From Deltaproteobacteria bacterium (lineage in GTDB: Bacteria > Myxococcota > Myxococcia > Myxococcales > 40CM-4-68-19), in assembly GCA_005879505.1 (NCBI GenBank), contig VBKQ01000032.1, positions 1 to 5,414 of the forward strand: DNA of 5,414 nucleotides, in the 5' to 3' direction. Below are positions 1-5,414 of the stretch, one piece after another. The stretch's first letter is position 1. Each line of letters begins with the position of its first letter. The notes under the pieces are model-generated. The model was not told where the DNA came from and ran no database searches. It saw nothing but the letters and a program-made list of their open reading frames with translations. The position numbers and the translations under genes are program-made.

Positions 1-687
1 CGGAACAGCGGCCCTTTCCGGCGGAGGAGTGGCTATCGCGATGGGCTTCGCCTTCGTCGGCTCCTTGGCGGCGACCGCGGGCGCCGCCTCCTTGCTGGCC
101 GGATCCGGCTTCGCCGGCACGCCCGGGAGCGGCAGCGGCGGCAGCGTGGACGATGCGGCGACCTTTTCCGGCTCCTTCTTCGCAGGCCCCGCCGCCACGC
201 CGGGCAGCAGAAGCGGGGGCGGCGCCGATGCGGACTGCTCAGCCGCTGGCGACGCCAGCAGGTCGACTCCCGGCAATGTCAAGGGAGCCTCGGGCTTCTT
301 CCTGTCTGCTGCCGAGCCAGAGGGAGGTTCCACTCCCGGGAGCGGCAGGCCGGGAAGCGCGAACGTCTTTCCGGGCGCCTCCAGTTGCGTCAGCTTCGCC
401 TTGACCTTCTGCACGTTCGCCGGCAGCGCCAGCGGGTCGTTCAGATACGCCTCGTAGTTCTTCTTCGCCTGGGAGGTGTTGCCGAGGTGAGCGTACGCGT
501 CGCCGATCCCGATCAAGTACTCGGCATTCATCTCCGCGGCGTAGGCCGCTTTCCACTCGCGCAGTGCCTTGCGCCACTCGCCCCGGCGCTCCGCCTTCCG
601 CGCCGCGGTCACGTGCGATTGTGCGTTTGCGAACGCGGGAGCCGCGACACACACGATGGCGACGGGAACAGCGGCAAACGCTCGCAT
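1..687 (-). CDS. Exported TPR protein with proline-rich LPGV-repeat tail (3' end outside window)
   Basis: This frame is open from an ATG at 687 to the left edge, giving 229 codons with no stop, so the C-terminus is missing. Residues 1-20 look like a Sec signal peptide: MR, a hydrophobic stretch, and an APAFA cleavage site before NAQ. Residues about 24-103 are helical and TPR-like (for example GDAYAHLGNTSQAKKNYEAY at 62-81). From about 104 onward the chain is rich in Pro, Ala, Lys and Glu and carries four LPGV motifs ending at V119, V141, V164 and V190. A purine-rich Shine-Dalgarno (AGAGGGGG on the minus strand, 694-701) lies 6 nt before the ATG, which supports this start. It probably acts in the periplasm or envelope, with the TPR part as a protein-binding module and the tail as a flexible linker. 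Exact function is not recognised. It is the last visible gene of the minus-strand block. Confidence 0.75.
   Translation of the reverse strand, partial: MRAFAAVPVAIVCVAAPAFANAQSHVTAARKAERRGEWRKALREWKAAYAAEMNAEYLIGIGDAYAHLGNTSQAKKNYEAYLNDPLALPANVQKVKAKLTQLEAPGKTFALPGLPLPGVEPPSGSAADRKKPEAPLTLPGVDLLASPAAEQSASAPPPLLLPGVAAGPAKKEPEKVAASSTLPPLPLPGVPAKPDPASKEAAPAVAAKEPTKAKPIAIATPPPERAAVP
118..357 (-). repeat. Four degenerate LPGV repeats inside the TPR protein
   Basis: The protein segments LPGLPLPGV (111-119), LTLPGV (136-141), LLLPGV (159-164) and LPPLPLPGV (182-190) recur every 22-26 residues, separated by Pro/Ala/Lys/Glu-rich spacers. At DNA level the first and last copies share an identical 14-mer (cccgggagcggcag at 335-348 and 122-135). 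This suggests internal duplication followed by drift rather than composition alone. Confidence 0.65.
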
Positions 688-760
688 GGCACGCCCCCTC
701 TGCCGCCGAGGGTCCCCCGTGACGGCGGTCGCCCAAGCATTCCGCCGGGTTGGGGGGTTA

Positions 761-777
761 TGTCAAGCAGTCTGCTT
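761..777 (-). promoter_or_regulatory. Possible promoter/operator before the TPR gene
   Basis: A perfect 6+1+6 inverted repeat (AAGCAG-T-CTGCTT, 765-777) spans the dCMP deaminase stop codon. On the minus strand it abuts and partly overlaps a consensus -35 hexamer TTGACA (761-766). The -10 region at the right spacing is poor (AATGCT after 19 nt), so a promoter here is only a suggestion. It would give the TPR gene transcription independent of the upstream genes. The repeat has a 1-nt centre and no following T run on the minus strand, so it does not look like a terminator. Confidence 0.2.
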
Positions 778-1224
778 TTCAGGCACAGGGGCGATCGCTG
801 GCTTGTTGGAGGAGAGATCGACCAGCTCGATCCCGAGGCGGCGTGCGACGTCGAAGATCCGCTCGTCCCGATAGAATTCGCCGAAGACGATCCGCTTGAT
901 CCCGGCGTTGGCGATCATCTTGAAGCAGGGCCAGCAAGGGCTGGCGCTCGTGTAGATGTCTGCCCCTTCGATCCGGACTCCGTTGCGGGCGGCTTGCAGG
1001 ATCGCATTTGCCTCGGCGTGGATGGTGGCGACGCAGTGCCCGTTCTCCAGCACGTGACCGACGTCATCGCAGTGAGGCATCCCGCGGATGCTGCCGTTGT
1101 ATCCGGTGGAGAGGATGATCCGATCGCGCACCAGCAGCGCCCCGACGTGCTTGCGATCGCAGGTCGCGCGGGACGCGACGACCGTGGCGATCTGCATGAA
1201 GTAGCTGTCCCAGTCGGCACGCAT
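763..1224 (-). CDS. Deoxycytidylate (dCMP) deaminase family zinc enzyme
   Basis: The protein has 153 aa, the usual size for single-domain dCMP deaminases of the ComEB/DCTD group. These cytosolic enzymes convert dCMP to dUMP and so feed dTMP synthesis. The catalytic zinc site is clear: HAEANAI with H69 and the proton-shuttling E71, and PCWPC with C97 and C100 as zinc ligands. The N-terminal half matches the family closely: DWDSYF (4-9), ASRATCDRKHVGALLV (17-32), GYNGSIRGMPHCDD (41-54) and NGHC (61-64). Its extra Cys/His residues (C22, H51, C52, H63, C64) fit the second, structural zinc cluster of this group. The ATG at 1224 is supported by that conserved N-terminus; no good Shine-Dalgarno precedes it, which could mean coupling to the protease gene 33 bp upstream. 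A ComE-type competence locus is not visible here, so a plain nucleotide-metabolism role is more likely. Substrate preference for dCMP over other cytidines rests on family resemblance. Confidence 0.92.
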   Translation of the reverse strand: MRADWDSYFMQIATVVASRATCDRKHVGALLVRDRIILSTGYNGSIRGMPHCDDVGHVLENGHCVATIHAEANAILQAARNGVRIEGADIYTSASPCWPCFKMIANAGIKRIVFGEFYRDERIFDVARRLGIELVDLSSNKPAIAPVPEKQTA

Positions 1225-1257
1225 GGGACAAGTGTAAGCCGCCCCCGGCGCCCGGTG

Positions 1258-2061
1258 CTACTGTGTGCGCGCCATCGGCGCGGCGAGAGGCGCCGTCCCC
1301 GCCATCACCGAGCCTTCCTTCAGCCCGGCGAGCTTGCCGATGCCAGCGCGAAGCACGAAGGCGCGGATCTTCGACGGCGGAGCGAGGAACGTCTCACCGG
1401 GCATCGGCACGTCGAAGGAGAATTCGTCCTTGCTCAATCCGCCGAAGGCGACCTTCGCGGTCCGGTACCCCTCGACCACGCCGACCAACCGTCCCGAGGG
1501 GACGGCGAAGACCCCGCCGCCTGAGGCGCCATAGCCGATGGGGGCGTCGGTCTTCATCCCGCGTTGGATGCGTGAATCCTGCTCGTCCACCTCGAGCTGG
1601 CTGACGATCCCCGACGAGACGCTCAGGGCGCGCCCGTAGGGGGCCCCGACGACGATCACGTCGTCGCCTACATCGACGTACTCTTCCGCCGCCAACTGTG
1701 CCGGAGGCAGCGCCTCGCCGTATACCGCCAGCAAAGCGAGATCTTCGTCGGGCACCTTGCCCTCGGCGATCACCCGCGCCTCGAGCCGGTGCAGCTTCGG
1801 CCGCTCCACCACCACCTGGAAGGAAGCGGTTGCCGAGAGCCCTTCGCGCTGCACCACGTGCTCGTTCGTCAGCACGTACGAGGTATCGCCCTCGGTCGCT
1901 ACCACCACGCCGCTGGCAGTCCGCTCCACCTTCCCCCGGACCAGGACCTCGATCCGGACGCTGTGCCGGAGTGCCTTCTGCACGGCCCTGCTCTTCTCGC
2001 TCTTGGCGAAGGCCGGAAGGGCGAAAAGCGCGAGCGCGGCGGCGGCGATGCGAAAGGTCAA
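1258..2061 (-). CDS. Secreted trypsin-like serine protease, HtrA/S1C type without PDZ
   Basis: The protein has 267 aa. Residues 1-19 form a signal peptide (cleavage likely after LPAFA), so the enzyme should act in the periplasm or outside the cell. The HtrA-type catalytic triad can be followed: H68 in LTNEHVV, D107 in DEDLALLAV, and S180 in TDAPIGYGASGGGVF. VGDDVIVVGAPYG (131-143) and VSSGIVSQLE (148-157) match the core beta strands of this fold. The protein ends about 85 residues after the serine, with no PDZ domain, unlike DegP/DegS. The serine motif reads GASGGG where HtrA proteins normally have GNSGGP, so proteolytic efficiency or specificity may differ. The start is TTG at 2061, chosen because a strong Shine-Dalgarno sits just before it and the signal peptide begins there; no nearby ATG fits. 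It is first in the minus-strand block and divergent from the histidine kinase gene. Natural substrate is unknown. Confidence 0.88.
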   Translation of the reverse strand: MTFRIAAAALALFALPAFAKSEKSRAVQKALRHSVRIEVLVRGKVERTASGVVVATEGDTSYVLTNEHVVQREGLSATASFQVVVERPKLHRLEARVIAEGKVPDEDLALLAVYGEALPPAQLAAEEYVDVGDDVIVVGAPYGRALSVSSGIVSQLEVDEQDSRIQRGMKTDAPIGYGASGGGVFAVPSGRLVGVVEGYRTAKVAFGGLSKDEFSFDVPMPGETFLAPPSKIRAFVLRAGIGKLAGLKEGSVMAGTAPLAAPMARTQ

Positions 2062-2065
2062 CGAA

Positions 2066-2074
2066 CCTCCTCCC
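2066..2074 (-). promoter_or_regulatory. Strong ribosome binding site supporting the TTG start of the protease
   Basis: On the minus strand GGGAGGAGG lies 4 nt before the TTG at 2061. It decides the start codon, since there is no ATG at the head of the signal peptide. Confidence 0.75.
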
Positions 2075-2091
2075 GAGTAGCCACTCTTTCA

Positions 2092-2119
2092 ACAGTACAG
2101 GGTGCAGGCTCGATTCCAA
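2092..2119 (-). promoter_or_regulatory. Candidate sigma70-type promoter of the protease gene
   Basis: On the minus strand TTGGAA (2114-2119) and TACTGT (2092-2097) are separated by 16 nt, each resembling its consensus hexamer. Transcription would begin near 2085, leaving a leader of roughly 24 nt that contains the ribosome binding site. The match is partial, and the call rests on position as much as sequence. Confidence 0.35.
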
Positions 2120-2124
2120 ATTCG

Positions 2125-2140
2125 CCGCCAAAATTGGCGG
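2125..2140. promoter_or_regulatory. Perfect 16-bp palindrome, operator-like, in the divergent region
   Basis: CCGCCAA-AA-TTGGCGG is a perfect 7-bp inverted repeat around a 2-bp AT centre, in the 111-bp gap between the divergent protease and histidine kinase genes. It lies directly upstream of the candidate protease -35 element and about 33 bp before the kinase start. Symmetry, size and position suit a dimeric DNA-binding protein. The response regulator encoded nearby is an obvious candidate, but this is inference. Confidence 0.45.
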
Positions 2141-2172
2141 AGGTGCGACATTTCGTCTGTTACCCTTCCCCT

Positions 2173-3096
2173 GTGGGCCGCAACCGCAGCTCCATTCCGT
2201 TGGTCGTGATCGGCTTTTTCGTCGGCCTGTTCCTGGCAAGCCTCGACCACATCCTTCCGGCCGCACGGCTTCAGGAGGGCCCCGGGCGCTGGGTGGTCGT
2301 TTTCGTCGACTGGGTCGCGCCGCCGCTGGCAGGCGTGCTGCTGGCCGGGGCGCTCCTGTTCGCGCAACGGGCGCGAAAGCTCCACGCCGCCGAGCGCGCG
2401 GCGGCGCAGGTGCTCGCCGAGCGGCTGGCCGGGACCGAACGGCGTCAGGCGATCTGGGTGGTCGCGGCCGCCATCGCGCACGACGTGAAGAACCCGCTGC
2501 ACAACCTCGCCCTCCTCGTCGAGGAGCTCTCCGACGAGACGGATCCGGCAGCGCGCGAGGAACTGATGCAGCGCGTCCGCGAAAACGTGCGCCGCGCCAG
2601 CGAGCGCGTCTCCGAGCTGTCGCGGGCGGGACACGGCTGGCTGGAACCGGAAGGTCAGACGGTGGACCTGGCGGGCACGCTCGAGATCGTGCGCGAGCGA
2701 CTCAAACCGTCGGTCAGCGAGACGAAGGCCCTTCTGCACATCGAATGCCCGCGCGGCCTCTCCGTCCAAGGCGAGGCGCACGCAGTGCGCACGGCGGTCG
2801 AGAACGTGGCAGCCAATGCGCTGGACGCCTTCCAAGCGCGGGGCACCGGAGGCACGATCGCGCTGCGCGCCGAGCGCCGGGACGGCGTCGTGGAGCTCTT
2901 CGTCGAGGACGACGGGCCGGGGATCCCTGAGGAGCTTCAGCCGCGACTTTTCTCGCCATTTTTCTCGGGCGGGAACGGCACCGGCCTTGGTCTCGTCATC
3001 GCTCGCGCTCTTGTCCAGGCCGCCGGCGGCGATCTGACCTGCGCATCCTCCGCTCCTGGGCACACGAAGTTCAGGTTTACATTTCGACCTGCCTGA
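2173..3096 (+). CDS. Membrane sensor histidine kinase with minimal extracytoplasmic region
   Basis: From the GTG at 2173 the protein has 307 aa. Two hydrophobic segments (about 8-26 and 40-63) flank a loop of only about 13-15 residues, so there is no periplasmic sensor domain. A helical linker (67-92) leads to the dimerisation helix with the H box IAHDVKNPL, phosphoacceptor H103. The HATPase domain follows: N box VENVAANALDAF (N211, N215), G1 box DDGPGIP (246-252), F box RLFSPFF (258-264) and G2 box GTGLGLVIA (269-277). The enzyme autophosphorylates H103 and should pass the phosphate to the response regulator encoded 18 bp downstream. The frame stays open far upstream, but that part overlaps the divergent protease. 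GTG 2173 gives a natural charged N-terminus before the first helix. No Shine-Dalgarno precedes it: the sequence just upstream is pyrimidine-rich. The GTG at 2143 is a weaker alternative. The tiny loop recalls intramembrane-sensing kinases. Confidence 0.9.
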   Translation: MGRNRSSIPLVVIGFFVGLFLASLDHILPAARLQEGPGRWVVVFVDWVAPPLAGVLLAGALLFAQRARKLHAAERAAAQVLAERLAGTERRQAIWVVAAAIAHDVKNPLHNLALLVEELSDETDPAAREELMQRVRENVRRASERVSELSRAGHGWLEPEGQTVDLAGTLEIVRERLKPSVSETKALLHIECPRGLSVQGEAHAVRTAVENVAANALDAFQARGTGGTIALRAERRDGVVELFVEDDGPGIPEELQPRLFSPFFSGGNGTGLGLVIARALVQAAGGDLTCASSAPGHTKFRFTFRPA

Positions 3097-3114
3097 GGGG
3101 TAAGATCGCCACCG

Positions 3115-3741
3115 ATGATCCCCGACCGCGCCGAAACTGCCCGCCGCACAGCTCCCCGGACCATCCTGCTCGTCGAGGATGAGCCCGACGCCCGCACCAT
3201 CCTCGCGCGCCGACTGCAGGCGTTCGGCTGGAATTGCCTGCCGCATGCGAGCGTCGAGAGCGCGTTGCACGAACCGGATCTCCGCTACGTCGAGGCCGTG
3301 GTGGCCGATGTCGTCCTCGGCGACGGGAAGATGTCCGGAATCGACCTCATCCCTGCGCTGCGCAAGCAGGAGGTCCGCGCGCCGGTGGTGCTGGTCACCG
3401 CTTTCGCCGATACGCAGCGGGTCAAGGCGGCGCTGAACGCCGGCGCGTCGTATCTGCTGGAGAAGCCGTTCACGACCGAGGCGCTGCGGCAGATCCTCGA
3501 CAAGGTCACCAGCGTGGACGTCGATCTGGCGCGCCTGGTGAACCGGGCGCTCTCGAAGGCGCGCCTCACGCGCAAGGAGGAGGAGGTGGCCCGGCTGGTG
3601 CTGAAGGGCCTCACCTCGGCCGAGATCGGCGCGATGATGGGGAACAGCGAGAAGACCATCAAGCAGCACCTCACGCAGGTCTATGCCAAGCTCGGCGTCG
3701 CCGGCCGAGCGGAGTTCTTCCACCTGGTCTTTCCGAGCTGA
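3115..3741 (+). CDS. Response regulator, REC plus LuxR-type HTH (FixJ/NarL-like)
   Basis: The protein has 208 aa. The receiver domain (about 15-130) shows the acidic pair E21/D22 in LLVEDEPD, phosphoacceptor D65 in VVADVVLGD, T95 in VLVTAF and K117 in LLEKPF. A linker leads to a LuxR-type HTH (151-200) with LTRKEEEVARLVLKGL, SAEIGAMMGNSEKTIKQHL and YAKLGVAGRAEF, matching the four-helix DNA-binding domain of FixJ/NarL proteins. Phosphorylation by the kinase just upstream should cause dimerisation and DNA binding in the cytoplasm. The ATG at 3115 gives a normal-length N-terminus. The only Shine-Dalgarno-like stretch (GAGGGG, overlapping the kinase stop) is rather far away, about 13 nt, so translation may be coupled. 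The loop after D65 (VVLGDGKMSG) is two residues longer than in FixJ (VRMPGMSG). Targets are unknown; its own divergent promoter region and the downstream membrane gene are candidates. Confidence 0.93.
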   Translation: MIPDRAETARRTAPRTILLVEDEPDARTILARRLQAFGWNCLPHASVESALHEPDLRYVEAVVADVVLGDGKMSGIDLIPALRKQEVRAPVVLVTAFADTQRVKAALNAGASYLLEKPFTTEALRQILDKVTSVDVDLARLVNRALSKARLTRKEEEVARLVLKGLTSAEIGAMMGNSEKTIKQHLTQVYAKLGVAGRAEFFHLVFPS

Positions 3742-3751
3742 CGCCGCCGGC

Positions 3752-4822
3752 TTGATTCGACGAGAGCCCTACCGTCTGCTTTTTCCCCTCGGCGCCCTCC
3801 TCGCCTGGGCAGGTGTTCTCCCCTGGCTCTTCTTCGCTTTCCGGCTGCGCCACGTCTACGAGCCGGTAAATGGCCTGCTCGCTTACCGCTCGTTCCTCCA
3901 TCCGCTCGCCGAGCTGGACGGCTTTCTCGGCTGCTTCGCAGCCGGTGTGGTGCTGACCGCACTGCGGCCCCCGCCAGCGCTCTGGCAGATCCTGGTGGCT
4001 GCCATCGCGCCGCTGATCAGCGCCACTTGCGCCGCTCTCGGCCACTGGCAACTCGGGCAGATGGCGTCGCTCGCGCTGCTGGCGGTGATGCTGGACTTCA
4101 CGCTGCGCCGGCTGATGCGGCCACTGTCACCCAGCCTTCTCTGGATCGCCTTCGGTTTCGTGATGGGGGCCGGCGGCGCGGCCATCGCGGAGCTCGCGTC
4201 GACGCACGGCAACGAGTGGTTCTGGGTGCACGAGATGGGCCGCGACCTCGTCATGCAGGGTCTCTTCACCGGGCTCGCGGTCGCTGCCGCCCGGGTCATG
4301 CGCAGCGGCGATCGGAGCAGCCCGGCGCTTCACATCGCCGCCGGCGTGGTATTCATCGCCAGCTTCTGGGTCGGCCGGCGGTTCGGCGCGCACCTCGGAT
4401 TCGCCATTCGCGCGGCCGTGACGGTATGGCTCGCGCTTCCCTTGCGTCCGGAATGGGAGCTCGGGCCGCGCAACCTGCGCCGCTCGTTCGCGCACCTCGC
4501 GCTCTGGATGCTCGCGGCCGGCAACGCCTGGATCGCCATCGCCCCACATGTCCGGCGGGCGGGGCTGCACGTCATCTTCCTCGGCTGCTTCACCGCGCTC
4601 TTGCTCGCCGCGCTGTTCCCCCGCCCGGGTGAGGAGCCTGCGTTTCCCCTGCGCAAGCTCGCCTGGGCAGGAGGGCTGGTCGCGCTTTCCATGGTCGGGC
4701 GCGTGATGGTGGAGCTGGATCCGACCAGCTTCCATCTCTGGATGGGCGTCTCCGCCGCGTCGTTCCTCGCCGCGACCCTGGCGTGCCTGCGCGTCCCCGT
4801 GAGGGCGATTCAGTCCGTGTAG
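3752..4822 (+). CDS. NnrS-like polytopic membrane protein (divergent)
   Basis: From the TTG at 3752 the protein has 356 aa with about 12 hydrophobic helices (near 10-30, 52-71, 76-97, 101-118, 127-148, 165-183, 192-208, 211-230, 246-264, 271-289, 302-319 and 327-346). This matches the topology of NnrS, a haem- and copper-containing inner-membrane protein linked to nitric oxide stress. Resemblances, from memory of the family: PYRLLFPLGALLA (6-18) to the PFRPFFLL start; DGFLGCFAAGVVLTA (56-70) to the segment after WHAHEM; LWMLAAGNAW (251-260) and GLHVIFLGCFTALLLAALF (271-289) to the late LHALTVGA region. H50 and H272 align with conserved histidines, but the second His of WHAHEM is replaced. An ATG at 3683 in the same frame would overlap the regulator gene by 59 bp and add a low-complexity, poorly protein-like stretch, so TTG 3752, 10 bp after the regulator stop, is preferred. 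It is probably co-transcribed with the kinase and regulator. If not NnrS, it is an unassigned 12-helix membrane protein. Confidence 0.7.
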   Translation: MIRREPYRLLFPLGALLAWAGVLPWLFFAFRLRHVYEPVNGLLAYRSFLHPLAELDGFLGCFAAGVVLTALRPPPALWQILVAAIAPLISATCAALGHWQLGQMASLALLAVMLDFTLRRLMRPLSPSLLWIAFGFVMGAGGAAIAELASTHGNEWFWVHEMGRDLVMQGLFTGLAVAAARVMRSGDRSSPALHIAAGVVFIASFWVGRRFGAHLGFAIRAAVTVWLALPLRPEWELGPRNLRRSFAHLALWMLAAGNAWIAIAPHVRRAGLHVIFLGCFTALLLAALFPRPGEEPAFPLRKLAWAGGLVALSMVGRVMVELDPTSFHLWMGVSAASFLAATLACLRVPVRAIQSV

Positions 4823-5414
4823 CGCTTCGCCAGCAAAAGGACGATTCCGTCTTTCGCGCAGTTCTCGCAGTACCCGTACTTCTCCAGGCCGCGCAGCGTC
4901 TCCTGCACCTGCGACTGCTCGCGCGCGGCCAGCTGCCCGCGCTCATCGCCCAGGTACCGCAGCACGCGCTCTGCGTTCTTGCGCAGCGTCCGCTTCCGCT
5001 CGTCGAAGAAATGGTCGCGCAGCCGCCGGAACAGGTCCGGGAAGATCTGCGAGTAGTCGATCTCTCCTTCCGGGTGCTCCAGGCGGTGCGCGCCCACCGC
5101 GGCGATCAGGCCGCGCCGGAACTCGCGCCGATCCTCCGAGCCCGCCATCACGATGGACTCGGTCTGCGCCATCATCTCCTCGTCCGGCCGCTCCATCTCA
5201 CCGGTGTGGGGATTGCGCAGCCGCTCGCCCCGCGTCCAGGCCAGCACGTGCAGGACGTAGCGCTCGAACATCGTCCGGTACTGCTTCTCCGAGACGAGCC
5301 CCATCGCCTGCCGCACCTCCTCGTCGAGCAGGTCGAGGTACTCGCCCTCCGCCACGCGCACGAACTCCTCGTGGTCGTGATAGCCGTCGACCACTTCCTG
5401 CTGGAGGAACTCAT
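4810..5414 (-). CDS. prkA: PrkA-family serine protein kinase, C-terminal part (5' end outside window)
   Basis: The frame is open from the right edge to a TGA at 4810-4812, giving 200 complete residues; the start and the AAA+ ATPase core lie outside. Counting from the first full codon, EFLQQEVVDGYHDHEEF (1-17), EYLDLLDEEVRQAMGLVSE (24-42), ERYVLHVLAWTRGERLRNPHTGEMERPDEEMM (50-81) and the ending YGYCENCAKDG (179-189, with C182 and C185) match the C-terminal region of PrkA/YeaG proteins. These are cytoplasmic proteins of roughly 640-690 aa combining an AAA+ module with a kinase-like C-terminal domain, often encoded with a YeaH (DUF444) protein and SpoVR and tied to stress or stationary phase. 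Those partners are not visible here; upstream lies off the right edge. The gene converges on the NnrS-like gene and the 3' ends overlap by 13 bp, with no terminator visible between them. The body of the protein is intact as far as seen. Confidence 0.85.
   Translation of the reverse strand, partial: EFLQQEVVDGYHDHEEFVRVAEGEYLDLLDEEVRQAMGLVSEKQYRTMFERYVLHVLAWTRGERLRNPHTGEMERPDEEMMAQTESIVMAGSEDRREFRRGLIAAVGAHRLEHPEGEIDYSQIFPDLFRRLRDHFFDERKRTLRKNAERVLRYLGDERGQLAAREQSQVQETLRGLEKYGYCENCAKDGIVLLLAKRYTD

Noticed and set aside
688..762. Possible terminator hairpin (CGGCGG...CCGCCG) between the deaminase and TPR genes
   Set aside because: The loop is about 13 nt, the stem is short and no T run follows on the minus strand; GC-rich DNA gives many such pairs.
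385..1524. A 379-codon open frame on the plus strand opposite the TPR, deaminase and protease genes
   Set aside because: It crosses three real genes and their gaps, has no family resemblance, and is explained by GC bias.
2134..2163. Sigma54 or sigma70 promoter for the kinase in TTGGCGGAGGTGCGACA and following bases
   Set aside because: The GG-GC spacing is too short for sigma54, and the candidate -10 matches the sigma70 consensus at only about half its positions.
1789..2172. Upstream extension of the kinase frame
   Set aside because: The frame is open by chance across the divergent protease gene. The residues are not kinase-like, and GTG 2173 gives a natural start before the first membrane helix.
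1698..2930. A 410-codon plus-strand open frame, very rich in Arg, Pro and Ala
   Set aside because: Composition is typical of an out-of-frame reading; it overlaps the protease and kinase coding regions.
2089..3723. A 544-codon open frame on the minus strand opposite the kinase and regulator
   Set aside because: Its translation has no recognisable domain and is rich in Arg, Gly, Ala and His, as expected for the complement of GC-rich genes. The plus-strand frames carry unmistakable kinase and regulator motifs.
3683..3751. ATG start of the NnrS-like protein inside the regulator gene
   Set aside because: It would overlap the regulator by 59 bp, and the added residues are a Ser/Ala-rich out-of-frame reading of the HTH region. 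TTG 3752 is preferred, though the ATG cannot be fully excluded.

Overview
The window is GC-rich, densely coding bacterial DNA with GTG and TTG starts, strong GC bias at third codon positions and short gaps. Those traits, a secreted TPR/proline-rich protein and a PrkA-family kinase would fit a high-GC deltaproteobacterial or Myxococcota-like chromosome. That placement is inference; no rRNA or other lineage marker is present. There are no tRNAs, insertion sequences, CRISPR arrays or phage genes.

Left block, minus strand, read right to left from 2061 to 1. A secreted trypsin-like (HtrA-type) serine protease without a PDZ domain is followed after 33 bp by a dCMP-deaminase-family zinc enzyme. After another 75 bp comes an exported TPR protein with a proline-rich tail carrying four LPGV motifs, which runs off the left edge. 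The three could be co-transcribed, although the 75-bp gap holds a possible internal promoter.

Centre, plus strand, 2173 to 4822. A membrane-bound sensor histidine kinase with almost no extracytoplasmic part is followed after 18 bp by a FixJ/NarL-type response regulator. After a further 10 bp comes a probable 12-helix membrane protein that resembles a divergent NnrS (haem/copper membrane protein linked to nitric oxide stress). This looks like one operon: a two-component system plus a polytopic membrane protein. The 111-bp divergent region between the protease and the kinase holds a perfect 7+2+7 palindrome and a plausible promoter for the protease.

Right edge, minus strand. The C-terminal part of a PrkA-family AAA+ serine protein kinase enters from the right and ends convergently with the NnrS-like gene; the two 3' ends overlap by 13 bp.

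Most of the content belongs to known families. The most interesting part is the kinase/regulator/NnrS-like unit: the kinase has no visible sensor domain, and its membrane partner keeps the NnrS fold pattern but lacks part of the usual first histidine motif.
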